64,000 bases of DNA, taken from the NCBI RefSeq assembly GCF_027579695.1, contig NC_083577.1, positions 60,042,741-60,106,740 on the forward strand, given 5' to 3'. Each line of letters opens with the position of its first letter. Position 1 is the stretch's first letter. Positions 39,960 to 50,600 of the stretch are shown piece by piece. The notes under the pieces are model-generated. The model was not told the origin of the DNA. It made no database searches and was given only the letters and a program-made list of their open reading frames with translations. The translations under genes were made by a program, and so were the position numbers. Source of the stretch: Neoarius graeffei (taxonomy: Eukaryota; Chordata; Actinopteri; Siluriformes; Ariidae).

Positions 39960-41225
39960 TAAACATCTTGATTTGGTGATTTTATTCCACACTATAAAAT
40001 TGTCCATAGCCCTCAAGTCATTCCACAGATTTATAACAGGATTTCTATCTGGGCTCTGACTGGGTCATTCCAGAACATTGATCATCTTTTGAAGCCATTA
40101 CTCTGTTGAATTGGATTTGTGCTTTGGGTTGGTATTGTGCTAGAAGATTATTATTTTTTCTTTACCTTCAACCATCTAAGAGAATCCTGCAGGTTTTGTG
40201 CTAAAATAAATTTATATTTGGAGCTTTCCATTATTGCTTCTATTGTGACCAGAGCCCCAGTCCCAGTTAAAGAAAAACTGCCCTATAGCTTGATGCTGCC
40301 ATCACCACACTTCACCATGGGTATGGTGTTCTTTGGGTGATGAGCGGTCTTGTTTTTGTGCCAAACATATCTTTTAGAATCATGCCCAAAAAGTTTTACC
40401 TCCATCTCATCAGACAATAACACATTCTGCCACTTAGTTTGGGGAGATTTAGTCAGGTCTGGACACCCCCCCCCCCCCCCCCCCCCCAATGAGAAAAGGC
40501 TTCCATCTAGCCACCCAACACATAGCCCAGATATGTAAAGAATACAAGAGATTGTCACATACAAGGAATTACCAATACTTGTCAGATGCTCGTGCAGCTC
40601 CGACAGCTGTTCATGGTAATATCACGGTTGTGCCCCATTTTCTCCATTTGTTAAGACGGCCTTTATGGTATTTCATGATACATTTAATGTGTTAAAAATT
40701 CTTTTGGGCGGCACGGTGGTGTAGTGGTTAGCGCTGTCGCCTCACAGCAAGAAGGTCCGGGTTCGAGCCCCGTGGCCGGCGAGGGCCTTTCTGTGTGGAG
40801 TTTGCATGTTCTCCCCGTGTCTGCGTGGGTTTCCTCCGGGTGCTCCGGTTTCCCCCACAGTCCAAAGACATGCAGGTTAGGTTAACTGGTGACTCTAAAT
40901 TGACCGTAGGTGTGAATGTGAGTGTGAATGGTTGTCTGTGTCTATGTGTCAGCCCTGTGATGACCTGGCGACTTGTCCAGGGTGTACCCCGCCTTTCGCC
41001 CGTAGTCAGCTGGGATAGGCTCCAGCTTGCCTGCAACCCTGTAGAACAGCATAAAGCGGCTACAGATAATGAGATGAGATGAGAAAAATTCTTTTGTACC
41101 CCTCTTTTGATCAATACCTTTTGAAAACAAACAAAAAACTACAGGAACAGCTGATCATGAGACTCACTTCATTGATGACAGCTGTATGGTGATTACTTTT
41201 GAACAAGTTCCAACAACAGTCACAA
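39960..41225 (-). mobile_element. Degraded Tc1-like transposon
   Basis: Minus-strand pieces of a Tc1 transposase: KWQNVLLSDEMEVKLFGHDS, RYVWHKNKTAHHPKNTIPMV and KCGDGSIKL (about 40450-40283), with the first DDE Asp in LLSDE. The remainder is decayed, carries a C22 run (40466-40487) and is split by a SINE at 40707-41083. Ends are approximate. Confidence 0.75.
40707..41083 (+). mobile_element. tRNA-derived SINE, reference-quality copy
   Basis: Begins GGCGGCACGGTGGTGTAGTG; B box GGTTCGAGCCC is a perfect match to the tRNA consensus; tail GATAATGAGATGAGATGAG. 13-bp perfect target duplication AAAAATTCTTTTG (40694-40706, 41084-41096). It is inserted in the Tc1 remnant. Confidence 0.95.
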
Positions 41226-41334
41226 GCTGCTAAGTGTATAGTTCTATATTTTGTACAAGGTCCAGGGTTTCCAACATGTGCATGGAGCACGAAGATGAAA
41301 GTAAACTAACAACCAAACTTAAACACCTCCGTTA

Positions 41335-41515
41335 CATTATAGGCACTTAACAGATGTTCTTATCCAGAGTGACGTACAGCATACCCTGGGGAGCATTTGG
41401 GCGTTAGGTGCCGTGCTCAAGGGCACTTCAGCCATTCCTGCTGTTGCAGGGACTCGAACCGGCAACCTTTTGGTCCCACAGCTGCTTCTCTAACCATTAA
41501 GCCATGGCCTACCAT
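41335..41515 (-). mobile_element. GGATAAGAGC-tail SINE, minus strand
   Basis: In reverse complement: GCCATGGCTTAATGGTTAGA head, B-box-like GGTTCGAGTCC, and a degraded tail (CTGGATAAGAACATCTGTTA). Confidence 0.75.
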
Positions 41516-41539
41516 GGTTATAGAACAACTTCAGGGTTC

Positions 41540-42740
41540 TCAATTCCCAGGTTCACATATTCTCCCCATGTCTTTGTGGGTTTCCTCTGGTTTCCTCCTA
41601 CTTCCCAAAAGCATACCATTAGGTTTAGGCATACTGGTGTACCAGTAGGTGAGTAAGTTACTCTAAATTGCCCCAAAAGGAATGAGTGCATGAATGTGTG
41701 AGTACATGGTGTCTTGTAATGAACTTGTGTCCTGCAGTCTAGGGTGTATTTCCCCCATGTATAGGCTCTGGATCCACCACAACCCTGACCAGGATAAAGT
41801 GGTACCTGAAAATGAAAGAACAACAGAAAAATGATCATTGTTTTTCTATTATTATTATTATTATTATTATTCAAACTGTTAGTGCTGTCGCCTCACAGCA
41901 AGAAGGTCCTGGGTTCGAGCCCCGGGGCCGGCGAGGGCCTTTCTGTGTGGAGTTTGAATGTTCTCCCCGTGTCCGCATGGGTTTCCTCCGGGTGCTCCGG
42001 TTTCCCCCACAGTCCAAAGACATGCAGGTTAGGTTAACTGGTGACTCTAAATTGACCGTAGGTGTGAATGTGAGTGTGAATGGTTGTCTGTGTCTATGTG
42101 TCAGCCCTGTGATGACCTGGCGACTTGTCCAGGGTGTACCCCGCCTTTCGCCCGTAGTCAGCTGGGATAGGCTCCAGCTTGCCTGTGACCCTGTAGAAGG
42201 ATAAAGCGGCTAGAGATAATGAGATGAGATGAGATTATTCAAACTACTGAAAGTTGTTGGGTTTATTTAAATTATATAGCGCCAAATGCCAGTTTTGTTT
42301 ATTGGTTATTACATATTTGGACGTGTATGGTCCAAAAACATCTGATTTATCTGCGGTTGTATTTTACTCATATGGTATTTGTTTTTATACTTCTTTCATT
42401 GTTAAAATTATTTGATCGAAATTCTTCCAAAAATAGTAGTCTGTGTGTTGCTGCTTCCAAGTTGCTAAAGCTGCAAAGTGTATAGTTCATTTAGAACAGT
42501 TCCAGGGTTATATAGTAGAACACCTCCAAGGTTCCCAGTTTCACATGCTCTCCGGAATGGTTCGTCTAAATTGCCTCTGTATAAATGAGTGCATGAATGT
42601 GTGAGTACATGGTGTCTTGTAATGAACTTGTGTCCTGCAGTTCAGGGTGTTTTTCCCCCTATGTGTATAGGCCCTGACTCCACCACAACCCTGACCAGGA
42701 TACAGTGGTTACTGAAAATGAAACAAAAACAAGAATGAAA
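41540..42740. repeat. Two related old repeat copies and flanks, part of a local duplication
   Basis: About 41540-41815 and 42540-42720 share GTGCATGAATGTGTGAGTAC, ATGGTGTCTTGTAATGAACT and CCACAACCCTGACCAGGATA. They look like an older relative of the main SINE body. A tRNA head is not visible. Confidence 0.65.
41878..42233 (+). mobile_element. 5'-truncated SINE
   Basis: The copy starts at GTTAGTGCTGTCG, lacking about 22 bases of head. Perfect 12-bp target duplication ATTATTCAAACT (41866-41877, 42234-42245). 5' truncation fits target-primed reverse transcription. Confidence 0.92.
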
Positions 42741-42747
42741 TTATTAT

Positions 42748-43828
42748 CCATCCATCATCTGTAGCTGCTTATCCTGTTCTACAGGGTCGCAGGCAAGCTG
42801 GAGCCTATCCCAGCTGACTATGGGCGAGAGGCGGGGTACACCCTGGACAAGTCGCCAGGTCATCGCAGGGCTGACACATAGAGACAAACAACCATTCACG
42901 CTCACATTCACACCTACGGTCAATTTAGAGTCACCAATTAGCCTAACCTACATGTCTTTGGACTGTGGGGGAAACCGGAGCACCCGAAGGAAACCCACGC
43001 AGACACGGGGAGAACATGCAAACTCCATACAGAAAGGCCCTCACTGCCTGCTGGGCTCGAACCCAGGACCTTCTTGCTGTGAGGCGACAGTGCTAACCAC
43101 TACACCACCATGCTGCCCTATTATCTCATCTCATCTCATCTCATCTCATCATCTCTAGCTGCTTTATCCTGTTCTACAGGGTCGCAGGCAAGCTGGAGTC
43201 TATCCCAGCTGACTATGGGCGAGAGGCAGGGTACACCCTGGACAAGTCACCAGGTCATCACAGGGCTGACACATAGACACAGACAACCATTCACACCTAC
43301 GGTCAATTTAGAGCCACCAGTTAACCTAACGTGCATGTCTTTGGACTGTGGGGGAAATCCACGCAGACACGGGGAGAACATGCAAACTCCGCACAGAAAG
43401 GCCCTCACTGCCTGCTGGGTTCGAACCCAGGACCTTCTTGCTGTGAGGCGACAGTGCTAACCACTACACCACCGTGCCGCCCTATTATCTCATCTTATCT
43501 CATCTCATCTCATTATCTCTAGCTGCTTTATCCTGTTCTACAGGGTCGCAGGCAAGCTGGAGTCTATCCCAGCTGACTATGGGTGAGAGGCGGGGTACAC
43601 CCTGGACAAGTCGCCAGGTCATCACAGGGCTTACACAGAGACAAACAACCATTCACATTCACATTCACACCTACGGTCAATTTAGAGCCACCAGTTAACC
43701 TAACCTGCATGTCTTTGGACTGTGGGGGAAACCGGAGCACAGAAAGGCCTTCGCTGGCTGCTGGGCTCGAACCCGGACCTTCTTGCTGTGAGGCGACAGT
43801 GCTAACCACTACACCACCGTGCCACCCC
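42748..43828 (-). repeat. Three SINE copies in tandem, minus strand
   Basis: Copies at about 42748-43118, 43125-43482 and 43489-43828 follow head to tail, joined by CTATTATCTCATC plus (TCTCA)n. The first two share uncommon variants (CTCACTGCCTGCTGGG, CGACAGTGCTAACC), and the last has an internal deletion. This looks like tandem duplication rather than three insertions. Confidence 0.85.
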
Positions 43829-43862
43829 ATAATAATAATAATAATAATTATTATTATTATTC
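43829..43862. repeat. (AAT)n/(ATT)n microsatellite
   Basis: A palindromic AAT then ATT run directly after the SINE array and before duplicated flank upstream of ubr3. Confidence 0.9.
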
Positions 43863-44049
43863 AAACTACTGAAAGTTGTTGGGTTTGTTTAAATTATATA
43901 GATCCAAATGTCAGTCTTGTTTATTACATATTTGGACGTGTGTAGCTCAAAAACCTCTGATTGTATTTACTCTTATGGTATTTTTTATACTTCTTATGTT
44001 GTTAAAATTCATTACTAGAAATTATTCCAAAAATAGTAGCCTGTGTGTT

Positions 44050-44215
44050 GTCATCTGACCTGCACGGCCATGTGAGATCAGCAGTGTCCCGACCCTTTCT
44101 CATTTACTACTAGGCTGTGCTGTCAGTTCGGCAAAGCGCGTCATGATATCGCGAGAAAAACCGTGAACATAGCAACAAGACAACCAAAATAAATTCGGAA
44201 AACAGTTCGGAGAGA
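44050..44215 (+). promoter_or_regulatory. ubr3 promoter and 5' UTR region
   Basis: This is the GC- and CpG-richer stretch immediately before the ubr3 start codon; CpG richness continues through exon 1 to about 44650. No TATA box is evident. ATCGCGAGA at 44148-44156 contains eight of ten bases of the palindromic TCTCGCGAGA core-promoter motif known from CpG-island promoters. The transcription start is not determinable here. SINEs and a local duplication lie directly upstream. Confidence 0.5.
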
Positions 44216-44649
44216 ATGATGGCGGCGTTGCTGCTACGCCGGGATAAGAAAGCTACAGCCGCGCATTTAAAGGCAGATCTTAACCGGACTGACAACAGCT
44301 CTGGGGTCCGGCAACTTCAGGAACTGCTGGATAATGTTCTCAATCCGGAGAAACCGGCCGCGGACACCGAGGCCCTGGACTGGTGTAAATATCTGTTGGC
44401 AGGAGGGGATGGGTTCGAGGAGTTCTGTAAAACCGTCCGCTCTTACGATAACGCTACGCTGTGCGGATTGGTCTGGACTGCTAATTTTGTAGCATATCGC
44501 TGTCGGACCTGTGGCATTTCGCCCTGCATGTCACTCTGCGCTGAGTGCTTTAACAACGGCGACCACACGGGCCACGATTTTAATATGTTTAGGAGTCAGG
44601 CTGGCGGGGCCTGCGACTGTGGAGACGGTAATGTCATGCGAGAAAGTGG
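44216..44649 (+). CDS. ubr3: ubr3 exon 1: N-terminus and UBR box
   Basis: The exon encodes 144 residues plus two bases. Residues 1-80 are helical ([36 protein letters not shown]). The UBR box runs from about residue 83, with zinc ligands visible as Cys96, Cys99, Cys104, Cys108, Cys111, His117, His120, Cys133 and Cys135 ([36 protein letters not shown]). The final CxxH of the box (GFCRRH) is supplied by exon 2 across the GG|G junction, which confirms the splice. Confidence 0.96.
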
Positions 44650-47600
44650 GTAAGTTCATTTGCTTGGTAGCTACAAGCTACTTACCTAACTAGCTGTGTA
44701 GCTAGCCATTTTTTTTTTTGTCATTAGCCACCTGAGGTAGCATTAACAGCTGATATGACCGGTCTGTCTTGTTCGTTTTGGGATAATTACCTTTAACTCG
44801 ACACATGTCATGATAACCGTAATGTGGAATAAAAACAAACGGGCTGATTAGCAAAATGCTAATTAGTAGCGCTATCTCCAGGCTCCTAGCACGGCAACAC
44901 AGCTAGCTTAGCTTAGCTTAGCTGCACGCCTTACTGAGTGTCAGTGGTTTATTTTTAACCACAGAGAGCCTCCCTGACATCGCTTGCCTTTTTCTTCCTT
45001 GCATTTAAAACAAAAGAGCTCTACTTTGGCTGTTCCCTGTTTATGTGGACTTGAAGCACAGTGCTTTTGCTCTGTGTAGTTTCCCCCCTCCGTCTCCATA
45101 GTATTCTGGGAAACTAATGACCCTTGCCCATTGAAATGTGTGTGGCTTTTTTTTCCCCTTCATGAAGTGATTAGTAGTGGCACTAACTGCGCTGCTCATT
45201 TCCTCGGGATGACTTGATGCTTCAGCCTGCACTTTCAGTTTCATGACCGAGTTAAGACAGCTTTGTTATTCCGTCCATGTAGAAGGAGACAAACTTTTTG
45301 ACAAAGTCCGATCTGTTCTCACATACAAAGAATTTGTGATTAAAAACAATTTTAAAAAGACAAAAGTAGTAATATATCCATCTGTTATCTCATCTCGTTC
45401 TCTCTAGCTGCTTTATCCTGTTCTACAGGGTCGCAGGCAAGCTGGAGTCTATCCCAGCTGACTACGGGCGAAAGGCGGGGTACACCCTGGACAAGTCGCC
45501 AGGTCATCACAGGGCTGACACATAGACACAGACAACCATTCACACTCACATTCACACCTACGGTCAATTTAGAGCCACCAGTTAACCTAACCTGCATGTC
45601 TTTGGACTGTGGGGGAAACCGGAGCACCCGGAGGAAACCCACGCGGACACGGGGAGAACATGCAAACTCCGCACAGAAAGGCCCTCGCCGGCCACGGGGC
45701 TCGAACCCAGGACCTTCTTGCTGTGAGGCGACAGCGCTAACCACTACACCACTGTGCCGCCCCCATCTGTTATCTGTAGCCTCTTTATCCTGTTCTACAG
45801 GGTCGCAGGCAAGCTGGAGCCTATCACGACTGACTACGGGGGAAAGGCGGGGTACACCCTGGACAAGTCGCCAGGTCATCACAGGGCTGACACTTATGGC
45901 CCTTTTCCACTACCCTTTTTCAGCTCGCTTCAGCCCGACATGGCTCGCGTTTCGACTACCTTAGAGCAGCACGACTCAGCTCGCTTCAGCCCTGCTCAGC
46001 CCCCAAAACTCGCACGGTTTTGGAGTGGGGCTGAAGCGAGCCAAACCGAGCCGAATGAGGCTGGGGGCGTGAGGAGACACTCCCCTGTGCACTGATTGGT
46101 GAGGAGGAGTGTCCTCACACGCCCACACACGCCCTGCGAGCACGCTGGGATCTGTAAACACCGTAAACCCAAGAGAATTTCTGAAGCCTTATGCGCCTCG
46201 CCTCATCTATACGCTCTTGCCAGTATCTGTTGGCGTTGTCGGTGACAACAAGCCACAGCACCAAGACCAGCAACACTAACGACTCCATGTCCTCCATGTT
46301 TATTGTTTACTATCCGGGTCGTGAGACTACCGCTTAAAAGGTCACTGATGTCACTGTTTGCGCCGCCTAACGACATCACGTGACGTCCACCCACTTTCGC
46401 TAACTCCACCCAATGTGTCCACCCACTTCCAGCCAGCACGGTTCAGCGCGGTTGTAGTCGAAATGCAACTCCAACAGCCCCACTCAGCTCGACTCAGCCC
46501 AACTCAGCACGGCACGGCTCAGCCCAACTCAGCCGCGTTGGTAGTGGAAAAGCGGCAATAGACAAACAACCATTCACACTCACGTTCACACCTACGGTCA
46601 ATTTAGAGCCACCAATTAGCCTAACCTGCATGTCTTTGGACTGTGGGGGAAACCGGAGCACCTGGAGGAAACCCACGCGGACACGGGGAGAACATGCAAA
46701 CTCCACACAGAAAGGCCCTCGTCAGCCACTGGGCTTGAGCCCAGGACCACCTTGCTGTGGTGCAACAGTGCTAACCACTACACCACCATGCTGCTCAAAG
46801 TAGTAATATATCCATCTATTATCTGTAGCCGCTTATCCTGTTCTGCAGGGTTGCAGGCAAGCTGGAGCCTATCCCAGCTGACTATGGGTGAGAGGCGGGG
46901 TACACCCTGGACAAGTTGCCAGGTCATCGCAGGGCTGACACATAGACAAACAACCATCCACACTCACGTTCACACCTACGGTCAATTTAGAGTCACCTGT
47001 TAACCTAACCTGCATGTCTTTGGACTGTGGGGGAAACTGGAGCACCTGGAGGAAACCCACGGGGAGAACATGCAAACTCCACACAGAAAAGCCCTCACCG
47101 GCCACTGGGCTCGAACCCAGGACCACCTTGCTGTGGGGCAACAGTGCTAACCACTACACCACCATGCTGCTTAAAGTAGTAATATATCCATATATTACCT
47201 GTAGCTGCTTATCCTGTTCTACAGGGTCGCAGGCAAGCTGGAGCCTCTCCCAGCTGACTATGGGCGAGAGGCGGGGTACACCCTGGACAAGTCGCCAGGT
47301 TATCGCAGGGCTGACACAGAGACAACCAACCATTCACGCTCACATTCACACCTACGGTCAATTTGGAGCCACCAATTATCCTAACCTGCATGTTTTTGGA
47401 CTGTGGGGGAAACCAGAGCACCCAGAGGAAACCCATATGGTCACAGGGAGAACATGCAAACTCCGCACAGAAAGGCCCTCGCCGGCCACTGGGCTCGAAC
47501 CCAGGGCCTTCTTGCTGTGGGGCGACAGTGCTAACCACTACACCACCATGCTGCCCAAAGTAGTAATATAATAAATTTAATTTAAAAAAAGAAGAATCTA

Positions 47601-50600
47601 AAATATCTCATCTCATTATCTCTAGCTGCTTTATCCTTCTACAGGGTCGCAGGCAAGCTGGAGCCTATCCCAGCTGACCACGGGCGAAAGGCGGGGTACA
47701 CCCTGGACAAGTCGCCAGGTCATCACAGGGCTGACACATAGACACAGACAACCATTCACACTCACATTCACACCTACGGTCAATTTAGAGTCACCAGTTA
47801 ACCTAACCTGCATGTCTTTGGACTGTGGGGGAAACCGGAGCACCCGGAGGAAACCCACGCGGACACGGGGAGAACATGCAAACTCCACACAGAAAGGCCC
47901 TCGCCGGCCCCGGGGCTCGAACCCAGGACCTTCTTGCTGTGAGGCGACAGCGCTAACCACTACACCACCGTGCCGAATCTAAAATATACAAATTTGAAAA
48001 GTGGACATATTTAAGGCGTATGTCCCTGGGTTGTTTTGAAGTCCAAGCTGAACTGTGTATCCCAGAATGGGCAAAGATGGGACACAGGATGAAGATGAAG
48101 AGTCATCACATGAATGTGTGAGAAGAGAATATGTGTAGTGGGTTAAATAAATCACCAAGCTGTACAGTGAGTACTGCAATGTGCAATAAAGGTTCACAGA
48201 ATGGAGATGCATGACATGACTATGAATTGTGCAAAATCGCAGTTCAGAGAGGAAGTGTGTTAATGCCACAGGTTGAAAGTGTGAAGTTCAAGTCAGTGGG
48301 GGGTCTTCTTCCTCCTTATCCAGCATTGTTGCCAGGTCAGGGTGCATGTGGACCGTCTTGATCTACATGCCATTACATTTCATGACATTGAGCAGGCACT
48401 CTTATCCAGAGTGATGTGTAAAGGTCAGGTACATGAAGTGCTGAACTTCTAGACAAGAAGTTCTAGTGCCAACTTAAGTGACAGCAGTAACTGGTGTAAT
48501 ATGCTGTTGAGATACCAATATTCAAACAGTCAAGGAAACAAACCAACCATATAAATTACAACTAAAATAGAATTCAAAACAGCTAACCCCAGGCTAGACC
48601 ATACGCAGTCTGGGTTGGTCTAGACCAAAATGCAGTTACACAATAGGCAGGGGAGAGGTGCAGCTTGAAGAGGTGAGTCTTCAGTCTGTGCTTGAAGGTG
48701 GTCAGGGAGTCAGCAGTTCTGACCTCAGAGGGAAGGTCATTCCACCAACGGGGAACCAGGACAGACCGTAGTCTTGAGCGGGCTGGGCAGGAGCAGAGAG
48801 GAGGACGGGCCAGGTGACCAGTGGCGTGTTATATTAATTAGAGCATAGTTTTATGCTGGATGCCCTTCTTGCCACAACCTTCCCATTTCTGGGCTTGGGG
48901 AAACAACCATTCTCACACACATTCGCACCTATGGACAATTTAGAGTAGCCAGTTAGCCTAATTGCATGTCTTTGGACTGGGGGGGGGGGAAATGGAGCAC
49001 CCAGAGGAAACCCCCACAGACACTGGGAGAACATGCAGACTCTACACAGAAAGGCCCTCATCAGCCACTGGGCTTGAACCCAGAACCTTTCTTGCTGTGA
49101 GGTGACAGTGCTAACCACTACACCACCGTGCTGCAGGTTAGAGTCAGTGGGGGTTTCTGACCTGACTAAGGTCAGCTGCAGTGGGAAGAAAGCTGGCCTT
49201 ATGGTATTAGGTTTTGGTTCTAATGGACCTCAACCTCCTACCAGAGGGGAGTGATTCAAAAAGTTTGTGTTTGGGGTGAGAGGGGTCGGCCACAATCCTT
49301 TCTGCTGTCCTCAGGGTCCTGGACTCGTACAGATCCTGAAGAGATGGAAGGTTGGAGCCAGTTGTCCTCTCAGGAGAACGAATGATACGCTGCAGTCTGC
49401 CCTTGTCCCTGGCAGTGGCCGCAGCATACCAGATGGTGATGGAGGAGGTGAGGAGGAACTCTGATGGCAGTGTAGAAGTGCACCATCGTTGTCGTTGGCA
49501 GATCAAACTTCAGCTGCTGCAGGAAGAGATGGGATGATGGTGTTGAAGGTGGAACTGAAGGCCACAAACAGGATCCTAGCATGGGTTCGTGGGGAGTTCA
49601 GGTGCTGGAGGATGAACTGAAGAGCTGTGTTGATAGCATCGTCTATAGGCAAACTGCATGGGGTCCAAGAGTGGGTCACTGATGGCTTTAAGGCAGTAAA
49701 GCACAAGGCGCTCAAAGGATTTCATAACCACAGAAGTCAGGGTGATGGGTCTGTAGTCATTTAATCTTGTGATCCTTGGCTTTTTGGGGACGGGGATAAT
49801 GGTGGAGGCCTTGAAGCAGCTTGGCACATGGCATGATGTCTCCAGTGTTCAGATGACTGAACACTGGAGACAGCTGATCAGCACAGTGCTTCAGAGTAAA
49901 TGGTGAGACTGAGTTGGGACCTGCTGCTTTGCAGGGGTTCAGCTTCTTGAAGAGCTTGTTGATGTCCATCTCCAGAATGGAGAGTTGAAGCTGTGGTGGT
50001 GGGTGGATGAGCCTCCGGGTGAATGGTTGTAGAGGCCCCGGCAGCAGTAGAGGTGGTGGGCTGGAGTGTGGAGTCATGGGGGATGATATCAGAATAGTCC
50101 TATTGTCTTTTAAAGCGACAGTAGAACTTGTTCATTTGGTTTGCCAGGCGCAAGTCGTTAACAGAGTGGGGGGTTGAAGGTTTATAGTTTGTGATCTGTG
50201 TGAGCCTTTTCCAGACAGACGTAGAGTCATTGGGCAACTCCAACACCAGTTCTCAGCCAGAGTACAGTCTTTTAGCTTCTCTCACCACCTTGCTAAAACT
50301 GTTCCTTGACTCTTTAAACCTGTTCCCACTTCTGAACGCTTCTTCCTTTTGCAACCTTAGCTGTCTGAGCTTGTTTGTGAACCAGGGTTTGTCGTTATTG
50401 TAACTTGCCCTGGTTCATGATAGAACGCAGCAGTTCTCACAGAAGCTGATACTGGACGTCACAGCCTCTGTGTACTCATCCAGACTATCGGTAGCAGTCC
50501 TGAACACATCCTGGTTTGTACAGTCCAAGGCCTTTGTGCAGTTTATTATTAAAAAAAAGTGAAAACGGTCTCCTCTTGCGGTGCCCTCAGCCGAGTCGCA

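Noticed and set aside
40707-40790. Possible tRNA genes (A box and perfect B box)
   Set aside because: Only the head of the SINE is tRNA-like; it continues into the SINE body, has no acceptor stem and is flanked by target duplications.
40728-41130. Frames of the type [22 protein letters not shown] seen many times in the window
   Set aside because: They are translations of the SINE consensus on either strand, not protein genes.
44110-44295. Minus-strand frame over the ubr3 start, suggesting a divergent gene
   Set aside because: It overlaps coding exon 1 with no splice sites or similarity; a shadow frame.
42748-47974. CRISPR-like regular repeats
   Set aside because: Repeat units are 370-base SINEs with tRNA-like heads in a vertebrate genome; spacers are not unique or uniform and no cas genes exist.
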